A stretch of 45,306 bases of DNA from an uncultured Parvularculaceae bacterium. Its GTDB lineage: Bacteria; Pseudomonadota; Alphaproteobacteria; Caulobacterales; Parvularculaceae. The stretch spans positions 1 through 45,306 of the forward strand of contig CAJXLJ010000022.1 of the NCBI GenBank assembly GCA_913055785.1. Direction: 5' to 3'. The notes beneath the pieces are model-generated. The model had not been told where the DNA came from, did no database searches, and saw only the letters and a program-made list of their open reading frames with translations. A program made the position numbers and the translations under genes. Positions 1-7,610 of this stretch are shown here, piece by piece. Each line of letters begins with the position of its first letter. The stretch's first letter is position 1.

Positions 1-459
1 GGCATGGGCACCCTGCTCTGGGCCGGCATCGGCGACACGATCCGCGTGTCTCTGTCCGCCGACCCCGTCGAGGAAATCAAGGCGGGTTTTGATATCCTGA
101 AGTCGCTCAATCTGCGCCATCGTGGCGTCAATGTGATTTCCTGTCCGTCCTGTGCGCGTCAGGGCTTTAACGTGATCGACACCGTTGAAACGCTCGAACA
201 ACGCCTTGCGCATATCACGACGCCGATGACGCTTTCGGTGATCGGCTGCGTGGTCAACGGGCCGGGCGAAGCGCGCGAGACCGATATCGGCTTCACCGGC
301 GGCGGCGCCGGCAAGGAGCACGGCATGATCTACCTCAATGGCGAGGTCGATCACCGTATCGACAATTCGGAGCTGGTCGATCACCTCGTTGAGCTGGTCG
401 AAAAGCGCGCGGCGGAGATTCAGGCGGAAGAAGCCAAACAGTCTGTCGCCGCGGAGTAG
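1..459 (+). CDS. ispG: 4-hydroxy-3-methylbut-2-enyl diphosphate synthase, C-terminal part (5' end outside window)
   Basis: IspG (GcpE) is the 4Fe-4S enzyme of the non-mevalonate isoprenoid pathway that reductively converts MEcPP to HMBPP in the cytoplasm. The reading frame is open from base 1, so the start lies upstream. Visible are the C-terminal cluster ligands: the CPSC pair in the stretch [12 protein letters not shown] and the third Cys in [12 protein letters not shown], together with the conserved Glu of NGPGEA and the glycine-rich DIGFTGGG. The tail after this block is Ala/Glu-rich. A strong terminator follows directly, so the gene ends its transcription unit. The family assignment is secure from the motifs; only the N-terminal TIM-barrel part is missing. 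Confidence 0.96.
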   Translation, partial: GMGTLLWAGIGDTIRVSLSADPVEEIKAGFDILKSLNLRHRGVNVISCPSCARQGFNVIDTVETLEQRLAHITTPMTLSVIGCVVNGPGEARETDIGFTGGGAGKEHGMIYLNGEVDHRIDNSELVDHLVELVEKRAAEIQAEEAKQSVAAE

Positions 460-477
460 CGCCGCCACATTGTGAAA

Positions 478-507
478 GCGCGCGGGAAACGCCCCCGCGC
501 GCTTTTT
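478..507 (+). terminator. Rho-independent terminator of ispG
   Basis: A perfect 9-bp stem, GCGCGCGGG (478-486) with CCCGCGCGC (494-502), closes a 7-base loop and is followed by five T (503-507). It lies 18 bases after the ispG stop. Confidence 0.9.
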
Positions 508-558
508 GTATCCGGACTTGCGTTTTCGCTTTGATCCGTAATCGAAATAGAGAAGCGC

Positions 559-627
559 ATGACTCTCGAAAACATCTACAATGCCGTCCTGGTTGACGCG
601 ATCATGGAAGAACAACAGGCAGTGTAA
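559..627 (+). CDS. Possible 22-codon leader ORF upstream of prfA
   Basis: An ATG at 559 opens a 22-codon frame ending in TAA at 625-627, 32 bases before the prfA start. A purine-rich AGAGAAG lies about 5 bases upstream of the ATG. The predicted peptide begins [20 protein letters not shown]. It sits in the only spacer between the ispG terminator and prfA, so it would be the first thing translated on the prfA mRNA. No family is recognised. It could be a leader peptide or chance; nothing but position and a plausible ribosome site supports it. Confidence 0.25.
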   Translation: MTLENIYNAVLVDAIMEEQQAV

Positions 628-659
628 GAACGCGCTGCAAGAGTACAGGAAAATCAAGC

Positions 660-1736
660 TTGATCCCTCAGGAAAAAATAGACGCGCTGATCGACAAGTT
701 CGAGAAGATCGAGGCGAAGATGTCGTCCGTTTCGAGTTCGGACGAGATCATTCGTCTGTCGAAGGAGCATGGCGAGCTCAAGGATGTCGTCGAAAAAGCA
801 AGAACGCTCTCATCCATGAGAGCGCAGCTCGGCGAGCTGAAAGAGCTCGCGGAGGGCGACGATGCAGAAATGGCCGCGCTCGCCAAAAGCGAACTCGCCG
901 AGCTCAAGGAAAAAATCCCGGCGCTCGAGCATGAGGTTCAGCTCATGCTGCTGCCGAAGGACAAGGCCGATGACAGCTCGGTCATTCTTGAAGTGCGCGC
1001 CGGCACCGGCGGCGACGAAGCAGCGCTGTTCGCGGGCGATCTCTTCCGCATGTATCAGCGCTACGCCCAGCTGCAGGGCTGGAAGGTCGACGTGCTTTCC
1101 GCCTCTGAAGCGGAGATGGGCGGCTATAAGGAAATCCAGGCGAACATCTCCGGGGACGGCGTCTTCGCCCGGATGAAATTCGAGGCGGGCGTCCACCGTG
1201 TCCAGCGCGTGCCCGAAACGGAAACGCAAGGGCGCATACACACGTCGGCGGCGACGGTCGCGGTGCTGCCGGAACCGGAAGAAGTCGACATCGAGATCAA
1301 CGAAAACGATTTGCGCATCGATGTCTTCCGCGCTTCGGGGCCGGGCGGCCAGTCGGTCAACACGACCGACTCCGCAGTCAGGATCACGCACTTGCCGACC
1401 GGCATCGTCGTCAGCCAGCAGGATGAAAAGTCCCAGCACAAGAACAAGGCGAAGGCGATGCAGGTGTTGCGCGCGCGCCTTTACGACGCCGAACGGGCGC
1501 GAGCGGATGCGGAGCGGGCCGCCGCGCGCAAGGGCATGGTCGGTTCCGGCGACCGTTCCGAACGTATTCGCACCTACAACTACCCGCAAAGCCGCGTCAC
1601 CGATCACCGGATCAATCTGACGCTTTACAATCTCGACGAGATCATCCGCGGCGATGCGCTCGATGACATTGTCGATGCGCTGATTACGCAGGACCGGGCC
1701 GACCGTCTTGCGGAAATGCAGGGCGATGCCGTCTGA
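660..1736 (+). CDS. prfA: Peptide chain release factor 1
   Basis: RF1 recognises UAA and UAG in the ribosomal A site and triggers peptide release. The 358-residue length fits the family. The coiled N-terminal domain covers about residues 1-110. The codon-recognition PxT motif is seen as PET in [14 protein letters not shown], and the catalytic GGQ is at 229-231 within [18 protein letters not shown]; the C-terminal [17 protein letters not shown] block is also present. The chosen start is TTG at 660, because the N-terminus ([18 protein letters not shown]) matches the usual RF1 start and AGGA lies 9 bases upstream; no ATG is available in frame upstream. The stop overlaps the start of prmC, so the two are translationally coupled. 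Confidence 0.96.
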   Translation: MIPQEKIDALIDKFEKIEAKMSSVSSSDEIIRLSKEHGELKDVVEKARTLSSMRAQLGELKELAEGDDAEMAALAKSELAELKEKIPALEHEVQLMLLPKDKADDSSVILEVRAGTGGDEAALFAGDLFRMYQRYAQLQGWKVDVLSASEAEMGGYKEIQANISGDGVFARMKFEAGVHRVQRVPETETQGRIHTSAATVAVLPEPEEVDIEINENDLRIDVFRASGPGGQSVNTTDSAVRITHLPTGIVVSQQDEKSQHKNKAKAMQVLRARLYDAERARADAERAAARKGMVGSGDRSERIRTYNYPQSRVTDHRINLTLYNLDEIIRGDALDDIVDALITQDRADRLAEMQGDAV

Positions 1737-2595
1737 CGCATTCGCGCATAAGCGTATCGATGAGGTGCTTCGCGCGGGCGCCGCGCTCCTTAATGATTCG
1801 CAGACGCCGCTTATCGATGCGCGTGTACTTTTGATGCATGCGACCGGCAAGGACGCCGCCGGCCTGATCGCCGCCGGGCGCGATGCGCTGACGGTTGACG
1901 AGGCATCCCGTTTCGCCGACTTTATCGAACGCCGCACACGCGGCGAGCCGGTCGCCTATATCACCGGCGTCAAGGAATTCTGGAGCATGGATTTTCGCGT
2001 GACATCGGATGTGCTGATCCCGCGCGATGATTCTGAATGCCTGATCGAAGCGCTTCTGGCCCGGCTGCCGGCGGACGAGCCGCACTCAGTCCTAGATCTC
2101 GGAACCGGCTCAGGCTGTATTCTGGGCGCGCTGCTTCGCGAGTTACCGGCGAGCGCAGGGGTGGGCGTTGACCGCTCCGAGGCGGCGGCGCGTGTCGCCC
2201 GGGCCAATCTCGAGGCGCTAGGACTAGGCGACCGCGCGCGAATCGTCGTCGGCGACTGGGGGCGGGGGCTCGATCAGCGCTTCGGCATCATTATCGCCAA
2301 TCCGCCCTATATCGCCGAATCGCAACGGCCCGATCTGCCGGTCGACGTTCGCGGCTTTGAGCCCGGATCGGCTCTGTTCGCCGGGGCGGACGGGTTCGAC
2401 GCCTACCGCGCGATTCTGGCCGATGCGCCGCGATTGTTAACGCCCGGCGGCCTCCTCGTATTTGAGGCCGGCGACGGCCAGGCGGGCCGCCTCGCCCAAA
2501 TGGTTACTGATTGCTTTAAGGGGGCGGATATTGAAATCATCGTCGATCTGAAAGGCCGCGAACGCGGGGTTTTGGCTGCGACAAGGGCGGTTTAA
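1726..2595 (+). CDS. prmC: Release factor glutamine-N5 methyltransferase
   Basis: PrmC uses S-adenosylmethionine to methylate the Gln of the GGQ motif in RF1 and RF2 (prfA adjacent, prfB at 32947). An N-terminal helical substrate-recognition region (about 1-80) is followed by a Rossmann methyltransferase domain with motif [16 protein letters not shown] and the diagnostic NPPY at about residue 192, followed by [10 protein letters not shown]. The C-terminal [11 protein letters not shown] fits the family. The start at 1726 gives 289 residues beginning [13 protein letters not shown] and overlaps the prfA stop by 11 bases; an in-frame ATG at 1708 would add only six unlikely residues. The gene is the second of the prfA-prmC operon. 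Confidence 0.95.
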   Translation: MPSDAFAHKRIDEVLRAGAALLNDSQTPLIDARVLLMHATGKDAAGLIAAGRDALTVDEASRFADFIERRTRGEPVAYITGVKEFWSMDFRVTSDVLIPRDDSECLIEALLARLPADEPHSVLDLGTGSGCILGALLRELPASAGVGVDRSEAAARVARANLEALGLGDRARIVVGDWGRGLDQRFGIIIANPPYIAESQRPDLPVDVRGFEPGSALFAGADGFDAYRAILADAPRLLTPGGLLVFEAGDGQAGRLAQMVTDCFKGADIEIIVDLKGRERGVLAATRAV

Positions 2596-2612
2596 AAGCT
2601 GGCAAAAAAAGA

Positions 2613-2640
2613 TTGAACTGTGCAATTGAACGGGTATTAT
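2613..2640 (+). promoter_or_regulatory. Candidate housekeeping promoter for the DUF4167 gene
   Basis: TTGAAC (2613-2618) and TATTAT (2635-2640) are separated by 16 bases, a good match to a vegetative -35/-10 pair. It lies just after the prmC stop and would give a leader of about 235 bases before the DUF4167 start at 2884. Confidence 0.55.
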
Positions 2641-2706
2641 AGACCCAAGACACGTTCTTCAGCGCGATTTCAAGACGAGCTCTGGGGGTGTCGGAAATCC
2701 AACATT

Positions 2707-2752
2707 AGTCAGGCTACGATCAGTCAGGCTTGTTGTCCGCAGCGTTGCTGCG
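2707..2752 (+). repeat. Direct repeat and hairpin in the DUF4167 leader
   Basis: AGTCAGGCT occurs at 2707-2715 and again at 2722-2730 (15-base period). It is followed by a perfect 6-bp hairpin, CGCAGC (2738-2743) and GCTGCG (2747-2752) with a GTT loop. These are the only obvious structures in the 288-base gap between prmC and DUF4167. A role as operator or leader element is only a guess. Confidence 0.4.
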
Positions 2753-2883
2753 AAATGGAACTTGAAAACACCATGATGATATAGGCGAGATTGATCGCCG
2801 CCAGCTTGCCAAAAACATCGACGATAGACCGGCGCAAAGCGCGTCCGGCCGATCGCAACAGGGGCGCAATACAGGAAAAGAAA

Positions 2884-3420
2884 ATGAAGCGTGGCCGTAA
2901 TCAACGTCGCCGTCCGGGCGGCGTCAATCCAAACCGGGCGCTCGATTCCAACGGGCCTGAAGTGCGCATTCGCGGGACGGCGAACCAGATATACGACAAA
3001 TATATCACGCTTGCGCGGGACGCTTCCTCTGCGGGGGACCGGGTGAAAGCGGAAAGCTACCTTCAGCACGCCGAGCATTATTTCCGCCTGATCAGGGCGG
3101 CGCAGGCCAACCAGCCGGGCCAGCAACCACAGCAGCCCCAACAGAATTCCTATGACGGCGACGGCGAGCAGCCTTCCATCGAGAACGGCAAGGATCGCGG
3201 CGGCGAACGCAAGGGCAAACAGCGCGAGGATGAAGACGGATCCTCCGGCGAGGACAATGACAACGCCGAGGCGGTGAAGAAGGCCGATGAGGCGGATGCG
3301 TCGAGCGAGGAGGCGGAAGAAAAGCCCAAACGCCGCCGCCGCCGGACGACTAAACGCGCCGACAAGGAAGACAACAAGACTGGCGAAAGCGAAGATGATG
3401 CGGCTGTCGCAGCCGAATAA
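2884..3420 (+). CDS. DUF4167 domain protein, basic head and charged tail
   Basis: The protein has 178 residues. The N-terminus starts MKRGRNQRRRPGG and is strongly basic; residues about 20-75 hold the conserved block VRGTANQIYDKYITLARDA-type sequence followed by GDRVKAESYLQHAEHYFRL, which defines DUF4167 in alphaproteobacteria. The rest is low complexity: Gln/Pro-rich, then Asp/Glu-rich, ending with a basic RRRRTTKR patch. The function is unknown; the basic head suggests nucleic-acid binding, which is inference only. The start at 2884 is chosen for the CAGGAAAAG ribosome site just upstream and the basic N-terminus typical of the family; a longer frame from 2791 lacks both. It has its own candidate promoter at 2613-2640. 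Confidence 0.85.
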   Translation: MKRGRNQRRRPGGVNPNRALDSNGPEVRIRGTANQIYDKYITLARDASSAGDRVKAESYLQHAEHYFRLIRAAQANQPGQQPQQPQQNSYDGDGEQPSIENGKDRGGERKGKQREDEDGSSGEDNDNAEAVKKADEADASSEEAEEKPKRRRRRTTKRADKEDNKTGESEDDAAVAAE

Positions 3421-3435
3421 CAGCGCGCTGTTATT
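3416..3435. repeat. Perfect 20-base palindrome overlapping the DUF4167 stop codon
   Basis: AATAACAGCGCGCTGTTATT is fully self-complementary and contains the TAA stop. It could fold as a hairpin in RNA, but there is no T-run after it (CCCTGTTTAAAG follows), so a terminator role is uncertain. Confidence 0.5.
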
Positions 3436-3499
3436 CCCTGTTTAAAGCGGGCAGGTCGTCCCCTAGGCTCTCCTTTCCAGCATGAAGGGAGCCTCAACG

Positions 3500-4291
3500 A
3501 TGACCGGCGCGCAACCTCTGTTCGACCTTTCCGGAAAAACCGCCATCGTCACCGGCGCATCGCGCGGCATTGGCGAGGCGATCGCCCGGCGGCTCGCTGA
3601 AGCCGGCGCGAATGTCATCGTGTCGAGCCGCAAGATCGACGCCTGCCAGGCGGTGGTCGACAGCATAAACGAGGCGGAACGGCGTGAGGCCGCCTGCGCC
3701 GTCTCCTGCAACATTTCACACAAAGAAGAACTGCAGCGTCTCGTCGATGAGACCAGGACGAAATGGGGCGCGGCCGACATTCTCGTCTCGAACGCGGCGG
3801 TCAATCCCTATTTCGGCCCATCTTCGGGTATGAGCGACGAACAGTTCGACAAGATCCTCACCTGCAACGTCAAGGCGTCGCACTGGCTTTCGCAGATGGT
3901 GCTGCCGGAGATGCGCGAGAAGAAAGACGGCGCGATCGTTATCATTTCATCGATCGGCGGATTTGTCGGCTCAGGGCTTCTCGGCGCCTATAACATCTCT
4001 AAGGCCGCCGATTTGCAGCTTGCGCGCAATCTTGCGGTTGAAAACGGGGGCGACAATATCCGCGTCAACTGCATCTGTCCGGGCGTCGTCAAAACCCATT
4101 TTGCGGAAGCGTTGTGGAAAGACCCGAAGATCGAGAAGATGATGACGGAAAAGCTGCCGCTGCGCCGTTTCGGCGAGCCGGACGACATCGCCGGCGCGGC
4201 GGTATTCCTCGCATCGCCGGCGGGGCGCTGGATGACCGGTCAGGCGATGATTATCGACGGCGGCGCGCTGATTTCGATGGGCGGGCTTTGA
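3500..4291 (+). CDS. SDR family NAD(P)-dependent oxidoreductase
   Basis: This is a classical short-chain dehydrogenase/reductase of 263 residues. It shows the cofactor motif TGASRGIG near the N-terminus, a variant NNAG motif (SNAAVNPYFG), the catalytic Ser in VIISSIGG and the YNISK Tyr-Lys pair, followed by RVNCICPGVVKT and the C-terminal GRWMTGQAMIIDGG block. Family knowledge gives reduction or oxidation of an alcohol/carbonyl substrate; the substrate cannot be told from sequence. The start at 3500 is preferred over ATG 3482 because AAGGGAG sits about 9 bases upstream of it, inside the longer frame. It stands alone between the DUF4167 gene and an opposite-strand gene. Confidence 0.92.
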   Translation: MTGAQPLFDLSGKTAIVTGASRGIGEAIARRLAEAGANVIVSSRKIDACQAVVDSINEAERREAACAVSCNISHKEELQRLVDETRTKWGAADILVSNAAVNPYFGPSSGMSDEQFDKILTCNVKASHWLSQMVLPEMREKKDGAIVIISSIGGFVGSGLLGAYNISKAADLQLARNLAVENGGDNIRVNCICPGVVKTHFAEALWKDPKIEKMMTEKLPLRRFGEPDDIAGAAVFLASPAGRWMTGQAMIIDGGALISMGGL

Positions 4292-4300
4292 TAGATATCG

Positions 4301-4735
4301 TTAGCTCGGCTCACTGCTAACCCTCACCCACAACCGTTTGATTTTTTCTTCCGGCGGGCGGTGACGCCATTCCCGCTCGAAACCTTCATGTCCAACTTCT
4401 TTGTATAGTTGATAGATATTCCTGGCTATCTCCTGGCATCCAGAAGTAAAACTTGTTTCTATTTGCGTCAGATGTGTTTCCCTATCATCTAGCAATGTCA
4501 GGAATAAGCTATCGTCTTTCCGAGATAGTGTCAGAACGCTCTCTTTCGGTTCTTCATTCACTCGAATCTTATGGGAATTGCCAAAATCCAGTAAGGCTTG
4601 AAGTGCTGTTATCAGCTCCTCAAACGAATCGAATGGAGTGTACGAGGCGAGAAGGTCGATTTCACCAGTTTCTCCTATAAATCGAAAGCGCATCCAGCCG
4701 TCTTTTGGAGCTTCGATATTGGAGCAAAATACCAC
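4301..4735 (-). CDS. Hypothetical protein, AT-rich orphan coupled to the aminopeptidase gene
   Basis: The product has 144 residues with no signal peptide or membrane segment and no family that I recognise. It is acidic in its middle and has WRHRPPEEKIKRLW near the C-terminus. It starts with GTG at 4735, only three bases after the stop of the upstream M24 peptidase gene (TAA at 4741-4739), so it is probably translated by coupling. Its base composition is visibly more AT-rich than all neighbours (for example the T-rich runs at 4340-4560), which suggests recent acquisition. Candidates such as an immunity protein or a phage-derived small protein fit the size, but no sequence feature decides this. 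Confidence 0.7.
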   Translation of the reverse strand: MVFCSNIEAPKDGWMRFRFIGETGEIDLLASYTPFDSFEELITALQALLDFGNSHKIRVNEEPKESVLTLSRKDDSLFLTLLDDRETHLTQIETSFTSGCQEIARNIYQLYKEVGHEGFEREWRHRPPEEKIKRLWVRVSSEPS

Positions 4736-4738
4736 TAA

Positions 4739-6556
4739 TTAGATCGCCCTTGTCGCGTTCTCGAACCAGTCCTTGATCCCCGCAGGGATGAGCGCGCCGA
4801 GCTTCTCGCGCACTTTGGCGTGATAATCGTTGAGCCACTGGCGTTCGCTGCCGGTCAAGAGATCCGGTTTGACGAGATCGAGATTGATCGGCGCCATGGT
4901 GATGGTCTCAAATCCCATCATCTCCCGTTCGCCGCCGGGAACCGGTTCCGGGTGCGTGACGACGATAAGATTCTCGATGCGGATGCCGAATTCGCCGGCC
5001 TTGTAAAAGCCCGGCTCGTTGGAAACGATCATGCCGGGCTTTAGGGCTTGCGTGTTCGGCCAGGCGGCGATGCGTTGCGGACCTTCATGAACGCCGAGGA
5101 ACGAGCCGACCCCATGGCCGGTGCCGTGGTCGTAGTCGAGGCCCATTTCCCAAAGCGGGCGGCGCGCAAAAGCGTCGAGCTGGTGGCCCGTCGTGCCGAC
5201 AGGGAAGCGCGCGGTCGCGAGCGCAATGTGGCCTTTAAGCACGCGGGTGAAACGGTCGCGCATTTCGTCGGTCGGCTCGCCGATCGGCGCGACGCGGGTG
5301 ATGTCGGTGGTGCCGTCCGGATACTGACCGCCGCTATCGACAAGATAGAGAGAACCGGGTTCAAGCTTGAGGCTGGTTTCGGTCGAGACCCGGTAATGGC
5401 AGATCGCGCCGTTTGATCCGGCGCCGGAAATCGTATCGAAGCTGATGTCTTTAAGGTCGTCCGAGCCGCGGCGAAACTCTTCGAGTTTTTTCGCCGCCGC
5501 GATTTCGTCGACATCGCCGCCCTGGGCCTCGGTGTCGATCCAGTGAAGGAAACGCGTCACGGCGATTCCATCGCGAATATGCGCTGCGCGCGCGCCGCTG
5601 ACTTCCGTTTCGTTCTTCATCGCGCGGGGAAGGGCGCACGGATCCGTCAGTTCGACGAGTTTCGCCCCGGCGCGTTTGAGGTCCGCAGCGTATTGGGCGG
5701 GCGCCAGCGCCGGATCGATGGCGACCATCGCACCGGCGGCCCCGAGTTTTTCAAGCGCCGCGCCGACATCGCTTTCCGCGCGTATATCGACATCGTCGCC
5801 CAGAAACGCCGGGAGGTCGTTCGTCACTTTTTCCGGCGCGAGGAAGAGGCTCGCTGTACCGTCCTTGTTGAGGATCGCTCTTCCAAGAGGCAGCGGCGAG
5901 CGCGCGACGTCATGGCCCCTGATATTGAAGAGCCAGGCGATCGACGGCGGCGCGGTAATCAGCACGGCGTCTGCGCCGGCCTTGGCGACCGCCGCCGCAA
6001 TCTCCTTGCGCTTTTCCGCCGAGAGCTTGCCTGCGAACTTCACGTCATGCGGACGCACCGGCGTCGCCGGCAGGGCCGGCTGGTCCTTCCATGCGGCGTC
6101 AATCGGGTTGGTCGCGACGGCGACGAGTTCGAAACCCGCCTTTTGCGCCGCGTCCTGCAATTTCGCGACGCCAGAAAGCGTGTGCAGCATCGGATCGTAA
6201 CCAATGCGCGCGCCCTTGCGGCCATGTTCGCCAAGCCACTGGTCCGGCGGCGTGGTTGTCAGATCGATATACTCGAAATAATCGGCGTCCGCCTGCTGGC
6301 GGACCTGAAGCGTGTAGCGGCCGTCCGTGAAAATGTAAGCCTTGTCCTGAAACACCACCGCTGCGCCGGCCGAGCCTGAAAACCCTGTCGCCCACATCAG
6401 CCTTTCGGCGTAAGCGGGAATGTATTCATTCTGATATTCGTCATCATGCGGAATGACGAACCCGTTTAGATTTTGCTTTTTCATTTCCGCCCGCAGCAGC
6501 GGCAGGTGCCTGCCGGCGAAGGTGCGGTCGGATACGGGTTCGAACGTCTGGAACAT
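4739..6556 (-). CDS. M24B family Xaa-Pro aminopeptidase
   Basis: A 605-residue aminopeptidase P of the long type, which removes N-terminal residues preceding proline in the cytoplasm. Two creatinase-like N-terminal domains (about 1-310) precede the pita-bread catalytic domain. Dinuclear metal ligands are visible: Asp pair in LVDSGGQYPDGTTDITR, His in DHGTGHGVGSFLGVHEGP, Glu in VSNEPGFY and Glu in FGIRIENL. The C-terminal extension after ETITMAPINLDL matches the long eukaryote-like/bacterial form. The gene is followed closely by the orphan gene at 4301-4735. Start ATG at 6556 is preceded by GAGGTTATTC; the N-terminus begins MFQTFEPVSDRTFAGRHLPLL-type sequence. Confidence 0.95.
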   Translation of the reverse strand: MFQTFEPVSDRTFAGRHLPLLRAEMKKQNLNGFVIPHDDEYQNEYIPAYAERLMWATGFSGSAGAAVVFQDKAYIFTDGRYTLQVRQQADADYFEYIDLTTTPPDQWLGEHGRKGARIGYDPMLHTLSGVAKLQDAAQKAGFELVAVATNPIDAAWKDQPALPATPVRPHDVKFAGKLSAEKRKEIAAAVAKAGADAVLITAPPSIAWLFNIRGHDVARSPLPLGRAILNKDGTASLFLAPEKVTNDLPAFLGDDVDIRAESDVGAALEKLGAAGAMVAIDPALAPAQYAADLKRAGAKLVELTDPCALPRAMKNETEVSGARAAHIRDGIAVTRFLHWIDTEAQGGDVDEIAAAKKLEEFRRGSDDLKDISFDTISGAGSNGAICHYRVSTETSLKLEPGSLYLVDSGGQYPDGTTDITRVAPIGEPTDEMRDRFTRVLKGHIALATARFPVGTTGHQLDAFARRPLWEMGLDYDHGTGHGVGSFLGVHEGPQRIAAWPNTQALKPGMIVSNEPGFYKAGEFGIRIENLIVVTHPEPVPGGEREMMGFETITMAPINLDLVKPDLLTGSERQWLNDYHAKVREKLGALIPAGIKDWFENATRAI

Positions 6557-6633
6557 GAATAACCTCTTGGCGTCGCTTCACGATATATCGCGCTTCCGCG
6601 CCCGGGCCTCAAGGGGGCGGCGGCGCGAAGCCG

Positions 6634-7515
6634 TTATTTCTTCACGAAAAGCAGTACCGGCCAGGTCTTATGGTCGAGCCGGTTGATCAGCCGGAAGCCC
6701 GCCTCTTCATAGGCCGCGACGACGCCTTTTTCCTGCTCCGCCATCAGCCCCGCCAGCATCACCCGGCCGTTCTTTTGAAGATGAGCAGCCATGTCGGGCG
6801 CAAGCTCCTTGAGCGGGCCGGCGAGGATATTGGCGAACACGAAATCGAAGGGCGCGGCGGCGGCGATGCCATCATGGGCGAAACCTGCCGCAGCGAGAAC
6901 ACGCACCTTGTCGCTCACTTCATTGTATGCGGCGTTTTCAGCGGCGATTTCCGCCGAGCGCTCGTCAATGTCGCTGGCGAGCACCATTCGGCCCCAGAGT
7001 TTTGCGGCGGCGATGGCAAGGACCGCAGAGCCGCAGCCGAGGTCGAAGATGTTCTTCGGCGCGAAACCGGCGAACCGGTCGAGCAGGGTAAGGCAGCCGG
7101 CGGTCGTCGGATGGTGGCCGGTGCCGAACGCCTGGTTGGCGTCAATCCTGATCGGAATGTCGCCTTCCTCATCGGGCAGTTTGTCCGCATCGTGACGGCC
7201 GTAAAGCACGAACCGGCCGCAGCGCACGACGCCCAGCCCTTCAAGCGCGTGGGCGACCCAGTCGATATCGGGGAGTTCTTCCTGTTCCCCGGCGCCAAGC
7301 TCCTGTCCCGCAAGGAGCGTCACGATGGCCTCAAGGTCCGGCTTGCCGGTGAAATACGCCTCGAGCCGCCACGCACTGTCGCCGTCCTCGACGGTTGCGT
7401 CGTCTTTCGTGAGGCTCGCCGCATCGGCGGGAGGGTCGAGCAGTTCCGTTAACGCGGCGCTTGCATGATCGAGGGCGGCTTTTGTCCCGCTCCAGGTTAT
7501 TTTATAGCTGGGCAT
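6634..7515 (-). CDS. prmA: Ribosomal protein L11 methyltransferase
   Basis: PrmA trimethylates lysines of ribosomal protein L11 with S-adenosylmethionine. The 293-residue protein has a small N-terminal L11-recognition domain (about 1-65) and a methyltransferase domain with the diagnostic FGTGHHPTT, motif I FDLGCGSAVLAIAA, and FVFANILAGPLKELAP. The C-terminal strand WPVLLFVKK ends the fold. It is transcribed divergently from the GT61 gene; the 95 bases between 7515 and 7611 must contain both promoters. It is 77 bases downstream of nothing on its own strand, so it is probably monocistronic or reads on towards the aminopeptidase only by long distance in the other direction. Confidence 0.95.
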   Translation of the reverse strand: MPSYKITWSGTKAALDHASAALTELLDPPADAASLTKDDATVEDGDSAWRLEAYFTGKPDLEAIVTLLAGQELGAGEQEELPDIDWVAHALEGLGVVRCGRFVLYGRHDADKLPDEEGDIPIRIDANQAFGTGHHPTTAGCLTLLDRFAGFAPKNIFDLGCGSAVLAIAAAKLWGRMVLASDIDERSAEIAAENAAYNEVSDKVRVLAAAGFAHDGIAAAAPFDFVFANILAGPLKELAPDMAAHLQKNGRVMLAGLMAEQEKGVVAAYEEAGFRLINRLDHKTWPVLLFVKK

Positions 7516-7610
7516 GCCGGAAAGATGCTTTCAGTTGGTCTGGCGAAGAAACAGTGTAGAGCGTGTTTATAGTCTTGCGCATGCGCGATGCAACGCGAGA
7601 GAGGGGCTTT

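Noticed and set aside
810-1937. Long minus-strand frame opposite prfA/prmC
   Set aside because: It spans two confirmed genes antisense and has low-complexity Arg-rich content only.
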